From: Fodinibacter sp963747405
Lineage (GTDB): Bacteria > Actinomycetota > Actinomycetes > Actinomycetales > Dermatophilaceae
Direction of reading: 5' to 3'
DNA: 64,000 nucleotides
Assembly: GCA_963747405.1 (NCBI GenBank)
Contig: CAVVFG010000001.1
Location: 22,269 to 86,268, forward strand
Shown here: positions 61,982-64,000 of the stretch, in pieces
Layout: every line of letters starts with the position of its first letter
Numbering within the stretch: the stretch's first letter is position 1
Translations under genes and position numbers: made by a program
Notes under the pieces: generated by a model
Database searches by the model: none
What the model was told of the DNA's origin: nothing
The model's input: the letters and a program-made list of their open reading frames with translations, nothing else

Positions 61982-62647
61982 ATGCCGTCGCTGCCCCTGT
62001 TCCCGCTGGGCACGCCGCTGCTGCCCGGGGCCCGGCTCCCGCTGCAGCTGTTCGAGCCGCGCTACCTGGTGCTCGCTCGGGGCCTCGCCGAGCTCGACGA
62101 GGACGACCGCCGGTTCGGGGTGCTGCTCATCCGCAAGGGCCACGAGGTCGGCGTCGACGCGGTGCAGGACCTGCACGGCATCGGCTGCGAGGCGCGGGTC
62201 GACGCGATGGCGTTGGCCGACAGCGCGATCGGCCCGATGGTGCACCTCATCGCCACCGGCGTGCGCCGGTTCCTGCTCGACGGCTTCGACGACGCCTCCG
62301 GCACTCCGTTCACCACCGGCCTGGTCACCTGGCTGCCCGAGTCACCCGACAGCGACGGCCCGGAGGTCGCGGCCCTCGCCCAGCGAGTGTTGCGGGCGCA
62401 CCTCGACTACCTCGCCGGCATGGGCGCGCAGCTCGAGCCGGTGGAGGCGGCGCTGCCCGCCGTCGCCTACCGGGTCGCCGAGCGGATGGCGCTCGACCCG
62501 GCCGACCGGCAACGGGTGCTCGAGGGTGGGGATGCCGCGACCCGGTTGCGCACGGTGCTGGCGCTGCTGCGCCGCGAGAGCGCCATCGTCGGCCGGTTCG
62601 GGGCGGTACCGACCCCGCCCGATCCGAGCGGTGCGTCGCTGAACTGA
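61982..62647 (+). CDS. LON-domain (ATP-dependent protease N-terminal) family protein
   Basis: This 221-residue protein has the LON substrate-binding domain: LPLFPLGTPLLPGARLPLQL followed by FEPRY, then RFGVLLIRKGHEVG, and a helical C-terminal half with YLAGMGAQLEPVE. There is no ATPase or protease domain, so it is a stand-alone LON-domain protein (PUA-like), possibly recognising protein or RNA. The domain is typical of single-gene actinobacterial proteins near ppiA-type loci. ATG 61982 is the first plausible start. Confidence 0.88.
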   Translation: MPSLPLFPLGTPLLPGARLPLQLFEPRYLVLARGLAELDEDDRRFGVLLIRKGHEVGVDAVQDLHGIGCEARVDAMALADSAIGPMVHLIATGVRRFLLDGFDDASGTPFTTGLVTWLPESPDSDGPEVAALAQRVLRAHLDYLAGMGAQLEPVEAALPAVAYRVAERMALDPADRQRVLEGGDAATRLRTVLALLRRESAIVGRFGAVPTPPDPSGASLN

Positions 62648-62666
62648 CGCCGGTAGGTTGCCGCGC

Positions 62667-62948
62667 ATGGACCTCGCGCACCTCCAGGACGTCATCGAGC
62701 GCACCTACGGCGCCCGCGACCGGGAGCGCGGGGTGCCGAGCACCGTCGCGTGGCTCGCCGAGGAGGTGGGCGAGCTGGCGCAGGCCGTGCGCAAGGGCGA
62801 CCACGCCCAGCGCGAGCACGAGTTCGCCGACGTGCTGGCCTGGGTCGCGTCGCTCGCGAACCAGGTCGACGTCGACCTCACCGTGGCGGTGCAGCGCTAC
62901 GCCGCCGGGTGCCCGCGGTGCGCGTCGCTGCCCTGCACCTGCCGATGA
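62667..62948 (+). CDS. MazG-like nucleotide pyrophosphohydrolase domain protein
   Basis: This 93-residue protein has the MazG-type all-alpha NTP-pyrophosphohydrolase pattern: EEVGELAQAVRKGD (ExxE metal site) and EFADVLAWVASLANQ (ExxD). A C-terminal CPRCASLPCTC cluster resembles a small zinc knuckle, unusual for MazG. It would hydrolyse nucleoside triphosphates to limit aberrant nucleotides. ATG 62667 is used; TTG 62658 is possible. It lies 20 bp after the LON-domain gene and overlaps the convergent DMT gene by 71 bp. Confidence 0.82.
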   Translation: MDLAHLQDVIERTYGARDRERGVPSTVAWLAEEVGELAQAVRKGDHAQREHEFADVLAWVASLANQVDVDLTVAVQRYAAGCPRCASLPCTCR

Positions 62949-63900
62949 GGGGGCGGCGCCGGAGGGCCTCGCGGTGGTGAAGCGCTCGGGCGAGTGCGCT
63001 GTCCGGCCGGCCCCTCAGAGGGTGTTCGGTGATATCAGGCTCGGGCCGACCGGGGGCCTCGGCCACCTCGCCGTGGCCGGCCAGCGCGAGGGCGCCTCCC
63101 ACGGCCAGGCCGAAGCCCACCACGGCGACCCACTCCCACCCGGCCCGCGGCACGTCACCGAGCATCACGACTCCGACGAGCGCCGGGGCGATGGTCTCGC
63201 CCACCACCAGCGGCGCGGTGGCCTGGGTGACCGTGCCCCGCTGCAGGGCGGTGGAGTACGACAGGAGGGCGACCACGGCCGCGACCGCCAGGGCGTAGGT
63301 GGCCGGATCGCGCAGCAGGGCGCCCAGGTCGGATGGCAGCGTCGCGAAACCGATCGGCGGCAGCACCCGGGCGGCGACCGCGACGGCGCCGAAGCCCAGC
63401 CCGGCGATGCCACCGAGGGCGGCCGCACCCTTGGCACCCTTCAGCCGGCCCAGCGGCACGGCGAGGACGGCGAGCAGGAGCGATGCGATCAGGATGCCCC
63501 ACCGCTCGGCGGAGCTCACGTCGACGGCCTTGTCCTCCGCGGCGGACAGGCCGACCATGACCAGGCCGCCGATGACGACGCCCAGCGCGATCTTGTCGCG
63601 GCGGGTCAGCGGCATCTCGAGGAAGATCGCCCCGAGCACGGCCGTGATGGCCAGGAAGCTCGACACGATCGCCTGCACTGCGAACAGCGGCATGGTCTGC
63701 AGCGCGGCGATCGACAGCACGAACGCGAACCCGTCGAGGGCGAGGCCGAGCAGGTAGCGCCACGACTTCACCAGGCGCAGCAGCAGGCGGGGGTCGAGCC
63801 CCTCGGTGGTGGTCTCCTCGCGGGCCGCGAGGGCCTGCAGGATGGACGCACCGCCGTAGCAGACCGCCGCGCCGAGCGCTCCGAGCAGGCCCCAGATCAT
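62878..63900 (-). CDS. DMT superfamily (EamA-like) membrane transporter
   Basis: This 340-residue protein has about nine to ten membrane helices (starting MIWGLLGALGAAVCYGGASI). Repeats such as ALQTMPLFAVQAIVSSFLAI and APLVVGETIAPALVGVVMLG are typical of the drug/metabolite transporter fold. ATG 63900 is the family start; the in-frame extension to 63939 adds an unlikely tail. The last 45 or so residues are Arg-rich and unlike the family. Because they overlap the convergent MazG-like gene by 71 bp, the natural stop may lie earlier and a small indel may have extended the frame. The cargo is unknown. Confidence 0.82.
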   Translation of the reverse strand: MIWGLLGALGAAVCYGGASILQALAAREETTTEGLDPRLLLRLVKSWRYLLGLALDGFAFVLSIAALQTMPLFAVQAIVSSFLAITAVLGAIFLEMPLTRRDKIALGVVIGGLVMVGLSAAEDKAVDVSSAERWGILIASLLLAVLAVPLGRLKGAKGAAALGGIAGLGFGAVAVAARVLPPIGFATLPSDLGALLRDPATYALAVAAVVALLSYSTALQRGTVTQATAPLVVGETIAPALVGVVMLGDVPRAGWEWVAVVGFGLAVGGALALAGHGEVAEAPGRPEPDITEHPLRGRPDSALARALHHREALRRRPLIGRCRAATRTAGTRRRSAAPPR

Positions 63901-64000
63901 GGAGCGCAGGCTACTCACGCCGGTGCGAAGCGGCTCCACCGACGCCCGCGGACGGCCCGGGGTCCCGCCCGGGCCCGCGGCCCGCCCCTACGATGGCGCC

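Noticed and set aside
63993..64000. ATG close to the right edge as the start of a new + strand gene
   Set aside because: Only eight bases are visible and no ribosome site is clear; not supportable.

Overview
The window comes from a very GC-rich actinobacterial chromosome. Coding frames end overwhelmingly in G or C, GTG starts are common, and stop/start overlaps of the ATGA or GTGA type are frequent. The block fhaA-fhaB-pstP-rodA-pbpA-pknB next to pabA/trpG, a DUF881 gene, crgA, a rhomboid gene, ppiA and tRNA-Leu(CAG) is the classic origin-proximal cell-wall and division neighbourhood of Actinobacteria. The overall style fits the Intrasporangiaceae and relatives, but that placement is inference only.

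Layout. (1) 1-8.8 kb: a class II aldolase fused to a class III aminotransferase (cut by the left edge) faces a TetR regulator across a 40-bp palindromic operator. Next come a coupled maleylacetate reductase/VOC pair, an F420-type reductase, and a lactate permease/FAD-FeS dehydrogenase pair. A GntR regulator with FadR-like operator sites faces the permease. (2) 9.6-17.6 kb: a LacI-controlled carbohydrate operon (binding protein, two permeases, an exported glucoamylase-fold hydrolase, a GH3 glucosidase), probably for a beta-glucan, with no ATPase of its own. (3) 17.6-31.2 kb: the conserved division and cell-wall block, tRNA-Leu, and a 53-bp tandem palindromic repeat between pabA/trpG and pknB. 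(4) 31.2-33.0 kb: a deletion scar holding remnants of an ABC exporter, a MarR regulator and an FAD monooxygenase. (5) 33-38.5 kb: a membrane-fused spermidine-synthase-like protein, an SDR/acyltransferase pair, an iron-regulated bfd-bfr pair and small unknowns. (6) 38.5-49 kb: a two-component system beside a 1,099-residue secreted protein (22-glycine run plus four Ig-like repeats), a DUF3516 helicase carrying a perfect internal inverted repeat, and housekeeping enzymes. (7) 49.1-52.2 kb: a secreted ExeM/NucH-type nuclease. (8) 52.3-59 kb: an IclR-controlled aromatic gene cluster combining a LigAB-type ring-cleavage dioxygenase with a CoA-transferase, a citryl-CoA-lyase-like protein, a medium-chain dehydrogenase and a divergent amidohydrolase. 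(9) 59-64 kb: an M50 peptidase, a DEAD-box helicase with an apparent frameshift, a LON-domain protein, a MazG-like protein and a DMT-type transporter.

How it works together. Regions 1 and 8 look like accessory catabolism, each with its own divergent regulator and visible operator. Regions 2 and the lactate pair are ordinary regulated nutrient uptake. Region 3 couples Ser/Thr kinase signalling to peptidoglycan synthesis. The most unusual points are the ring-cleavage/CoA-lyase combination, the aldolase-aminotransferase fusion, the decayed ABC/MarR/monooxygenase locus, the inverted repeat inside the helicase gene, the 53-bp repeats, and the secreted polyglycine/Ig protein next to a two-component system. 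No intact insertion sequence, prophage or CRISPR array was seen, and no stretch longer than about 300 bases lacks a gene or gene remnant.
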